From Planctomycetaceae bacterium UBA6894 (GTDB lineage Bacteria; Planctomycetota; Planctomycetia; Gemmatales; Gemmataceae): 8,419 nt of DNA. Made by a program: the position numbers and the translations under genes. This document shows, in pieces, positions 6,701 to 8,419 of the stretch; within the stretch, counting starts at the first letter, position 1, and each line of letters opens with the position of its first letter. The notes below the pieces were generated by a model. The model ran no database searches, had not been told where the DNA came from, and saw nothing but the letters and a program-made list of their open reading frames with translations. The stretch covers positions 1 through 8,419 of the forward strand of contig DKBS01000014.1 in the NCBI GenBank assembly GCA_002451275.1. Direction: 5' to 3'.

Positions 6701-7447
6701 TCGAGGGACTTGCAACCTGAATCTCAAAAGACGCTTTTCCTTCCCTTGGCACCAGAAGGAGGCAACCCGGTCGTCCAGAGACAATGGTGGCGCCCTTTCG
6801 AACTGGAGTCAGTGAACTTGGCGGTCAACCGGGTGGAGGTCACTTTCCGACCGGTAAAGGGTACCGACCTGGCCCCTTGCCAAGACAATTCGGTCGACCC
6901 CTTACGGATTTATGTGGCCTACATGGAAAACCATCTGCAAGCGTGGATCGACCGCCCCGCCTGGGTGGATGATTTGCCCGAGGACAAAAGGCACGCCCTA
7001 GCCTGGAGCCTTGCCTGGGTGTACCGGGCCGCCGGGGTGGAGGTGGCGCGCGAGCCGCTGGATCTCCTTGCCCCCACCGGCACCACCCATACCCACCTCA
7101 CCGGTGACAAGGTTGTCTTCTCCACAGCGGATGGTAGCCGGGTGATTTACCGCCTGGTGGACCAGGGCCGGGCATGGCAACGGCTGCCAGAAGCACCGTC
7201 GGCCAACGCGGCTAATAGCTTGGGCCCGATCCCCAGCGAAGTTCGGCCCGCCTGGCGGGCCCTTTTTGGCGAAATGCCCTTCACCTGGGACCTGTTTGTG
7301 GAACGGTGGAGCGCTGACGCCCGCGGTGAGGACTTCGGCCAGGTACGTCTGGACGACTACTGGATCGATCTGCTGGGTGACACGCGGGCAGGCATGGGCA
7401 GCAAGGGCTTGCGGCTGTCTGACCAAAGCCAGATTCTGGGTGCATAA
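3764..7447 (+). CDS. Giant polytopic membrane protein of unknown function
   Basis: The product has 1227 residues and I cannot assign it to a named family. Residues 1-540 are soluble and mainly helical; residues 106-120 are highly charged, and residues 450-490 (RRKIIQELIDRILDQGHIT, then DLRDALSRNHLKMHDI) look like a helical, possibly winged-helix-like segment. The first membrane helix is near 543-562. A loop rich in Ala, Glu, Gln and Thr (about 568-617) follows, then hydrophobic segments near 618-636, 672-704 (one or two), 708-725, 795-820 and 850-880. Residues 881-1227 are soluble, with aromatic-rich stretches such as RQWWRPFELE (1006-1015) and WSLAWVYRAAG (1081-1091). No nucleotide-binding, protease or glycosyltransferase motif is evident. 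I have an unverified memory of similar large uncharacterised proteins in Planctomycetes. AGGGG (3751-3755), eight bases before the ATG, supports the start. It lies 42 bases after bioF and 18 before the epimerase gene, so it is probably co-transcribed with them. Confidence 0.85.
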   Translation: MRAIRLDQWLESRSPAGVLAPMRILERMETGGVAWLGNRRILARGFLVVSRQDLWRKVEPEEVSVPPTRLLPDTVLLLLKPPEDEAKLLESPGLVQQAQTPGVISEEQERLEKRRAETLGKLTRRLVMARLEQVLLERGWGPEQALEFAAQIPACEMDEIRQVLARDGRCRHEAPVERVLLEFLPWFGMLSTLEPERLGAFFPGLAPLTARNLADMLESRARLGLIVQESLDRDYPIHPGGLAADEEIDPYLEKHRRLAEEAESQGQWITAALEQVRESRLCVGKRSENALARARANLRLLVESIGSPLGLNETEVESFISALDPVLDKAEQGESREEAAFLRHLQAMRDGLANKAYALDVVEYAISLGVRPWKRQLHYLGLVQVSGRLKTLLGLLPVMRVPDQCRVTLQRLLGQSSHHSEAQVRMLFHPLIDSALDDVGLIADNPLERVARRKIIQELIDRILDQGHITFYDLRDALSRNHLKMHDIRDPAEWLQGDPLLRLDRRLAAPLDGIYRPCPVYSRILERITSLGFGTGVGRWLVSKVIIPYGLAALLVVMVHALWEHFGGDGTNAVTATGEAAQAVAEAVGESQGESLQKTATNVALSVHTKPPPSVITPGNLLALGALGTVFLLFTNHPVLRRAAWRMLCALGDAIHWLVHDLPEILPSHPLFLYAVRWPLAILWHSLFKPLAVVLILFWLTGTEFHWTSPVLFASWLGVAVALMSRQARVAEEWFAGVLREALLALRSGVLMRALGVLNELFRMATRWFDTQMANVETLLRVRQRDNAGQLGGRALLSLLWFPMGWLGRFTFVVLIEPMLHPLKLPISFLAAKVIYPFLYPFTTDVAIPALTPMMGALTAGLVMGVLVFLLPNAFGFFFWEFRENRGLYEANRPERPAPDGAGPHGETMAVLLEPGLHGGVLPALFSKLRSASLPATEGGTRAAQRACERKLELLREGLGRFFRRNFLDVLGVSLAWKQSRDLQPESQKTLFLPLAPEGGNPVVQRQWWRPFELESVNLAVNRVEVTFRPVKGTDLAPCQDNSVDPLRIYVAYMENHLQAWIDRPAWVDDLPEDKRHALAWSLAWVYRAAGVEVAREPLDLLAPTGTTHTHLTGDKVVFSTADGSRVIYRLVDQGRAWQRLPEAPSANAANSLGPIPSEVRPAWRALFGEMPFTWDLFVERWSADARGEDFGQVRLDDYWIDLLGDTRAGMGSKGLRLSDQSQILGA

Positions 7448-7465
7448 AACGTAACGGGAGCGAAA

Positions 7466-8287
7466 ATGTTTCAGTATGCCATCTGCAATGAAACCTTTGA
7501 GGGCTGGGATTGGGATCGCGTGTGCAAGCTCTGCTCCGGGCTGGGATACACCGGACTGGAGGTGGCACCGTTCACACTGGCACCGCGCATTGAACAAGTG
7601 GACCAAGCAACCCGTTTGAACCTGCGCCGGGTAGCTGAGGGCCACGGTCTCCACTTGTTCGCCCTGCATTGGCTGCTGGCGAAAACGGAAGGATTCCAGG
7701 CAACCAGCCCGGATTCGAAAACCCGGTCTGACACCGCGGCCTACCTCGGGTCGCTGGCCCAAGCCTGCGCCGACCTGGGAGGGGACCGTATGGTTTTTGG
7801 TTCGCCCCTGCAGCGAAAGATTCCCGAGGGACACACCGAGGAACAAACCGACCAGTTTTTCCTCGATACCCTGCGGCTGGTCCTACCCCACCTGGAAAAG
7901 ACGGGCGTCCAATTGCTGCTGGAGCCTCTGGGCCCCGCGGAAACCAATTACCTCAATACCGCGCGCAAGGGGGAGGAACTACTCGATGCTCTCAACCATC
8001 CGCTGTTCGGGCTGCACCTGGATGTAAAGGCCATGAGCGATGACGAGGCTCCAGTGGCCGACATCATTCGCAAACACGCCAGGCGCATGAGACACTTCCA
8101 TGCCAATGATGCCAATCGCAAGGCTCCAGGAATGGGAAGCACTGATTTCTTGCCCATCATGCGGGCCCTGAAGGAGATTCATTACCAAGGATATGTTTCC
8201 ATCGAGGTGTTTGATTACACCCCCGATCCTGAAACCATCGCCCGGGAAGGATTGGCCCACCTCAAGACTTGTGCGCAGCAAGACTAG
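7466..8287 (+). CDS. Sugar phosphate isomerase/epimerase-like TIM-barrel protein
   Basis: This 273-residue product belongs to the xylose isomerase-like TIM-barrel (AP_endonuc_2) superfamily, whose members include ketose epimerases and hydroxypyruvate isomerase. The expected metal ligands are in order: Glu153 (LLLEPLG), Asp186 (LHLDVKAM), His212 (FHANDAN) and Glu247 (SIEVFDY). The N-terminus (YAICNETFEGW, then LGYTGLEVAPFTL) forms the first barrel strands. Length is normal and there is no signal peptide, so a cytoplasmic enzyme is likely. The exact substrate cannot be read from the sequence; a keto-sugar or sugar derivative is inferred from the superfamily only. GGGAG (7456-7460), five bases before the ATG, supports the start. 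It lies 18 bases after the giant membrane protein gene, which suggests co-transcription, but no link to biotin synthesis is known. Confidence 0.88.
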   Translation: MFQYAICNETFEGWDWDRVCKLCSGLGYTGLEVAPFTLAPRIEQVDQATRLNLRRVAEGHGLHLFALHWLLAKTEGFQATSPDSKTRSDTAAYLGSLAQACADLGGDRMVFGSPLQRKIPEGHTEEQTDQFFLDTLRLVLPHLEKTGVQLLLEPLGPAETNYLNTARKGEELLDALNHPLFGLHLDVKAMSDDEAPVADIIRKHARRMRHFHANDANRKAPGMGSTDFLPIMRALKEIHYQGYVSIEVFDYTPDPETIAREGLAHLKTCAQQD

Positions 8288-8419
8288 ACGAGTTCTGCCG
8301 GAATCCTGAACCAGACGCTGAAGGAGTGGGGAGCCTTCCAAGGGCCCAGCATTGCCTCCTCGACTCTTTTCCTTTCGCCAATAAGTTGCAGAAGTCTATC
8401 TGCAGCTGGTTAAAGCAAG
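8288..8419. other. Downstream non-coding stretch with a weak hairpin
   Basis: No supported gene is seen between the epimerase stop and the window end. A hairpin can be drawn at 8385-8406: GTTGCAGA (8385-8392) pairs with TCTGCAGC (8399-8406) over eight positions with one G-T wobble and a six-base loop. No T-run follows, so it is only a weak candidate for the end of the gene run. A neighbouring gene may begin or end just beyond the window. Confidence 0.4.

Noticed and set aside
8284..8352. A 22-codon minus-strand frame preceded by GAGGAGG
   Set aside because: The purine-rich site ends only two bases before the ATG, which is too close for a normal ribosome site. The frame is very short, has no recognisable feature and runs into the 3' end of the epimerase gene.
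1..8419. CRISPR arrays, insertion sequences, tRNA or rRNA genes
   Set aside because: No regularly spaced direct repeats, transposase motifs, terminal inverted repeats around a coding unit, or tRNA/rRNA-like stretches were seen when reading both strands.

Overview
The window is GC-rich bacterial DNA with all convincing genes on the plus strand. The best guess for the organism is a member of the Planctomycetes-Verrucomicrobia (PVC) group. Three things point there: a sugar phosphate isomerase/epimerase whose N-terminus (ICNETF, GYTGLEVAPFTL) is of a style I associate with Verrucomicrobia, Planctomycetes and Acidobacteria; a very large, unnamed multi-membrane-spanning protein; and a biotin synthase whose cysteine pattern resembles the class reported from obligate anaerobes. 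The placement is inference and could not be checked by search.

Layout. Positions 1-261 hold no gene. This stretch is visibly richer in A+T than the rest and carries several inverted repeats, so it is probably a regulatory or terminator region. Next come a seven-helix membrane protein resembling the DUF4203/TMEM198 group (262-942) and a small protein with a signal-like N-terminus, a Pro/Gly/Ser/Thr linker and a C-terminal membrane helix (982-1218). A 112-base gap with a GC-rich hairpin leads into a tightly spaced run of four genes: biotin synthase bioB (1331-2488), 8-amino-7-oxononanoate synthase bioF (2537-3721), a 1227-residue membrane protein of unknown function (3764-7447), and a TIM-barrel sugar isomerase/epimerase-like protein (7466-8287). 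The last 132 bases contain no supported gene.

How the genes fit together. BioF makes 8-amino-7-oxononanoate from pimeloyl-thioester and L-alanine, and BioB inserts sulfur into dethiobiotin at the end of the same pathway. The intervening enzymes BioA and BioD, and the pimeloyl-forming genes, are not in the window. Gaps of 48, 42 and 18 bases suggest that bioB, bioF, the giant membrane protein and the epimerase are co-transcribed. The last two have no known role in biotin synthesis.

The two most noteworthy points are the BioB and the giant protein. The BioB lacks the counterparts of E. coli Cys97 and Arg260, which bind the [2Fe-2S] cluster, and has additional cysteines (Cys81 and Cys165) suited to a different auxiliary cluster. 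The 1227-residue protein has about 540 soluble residues, a central membrane block and a soluble C-terminal part of about 345 residues, and I cannot assign it to a named family.
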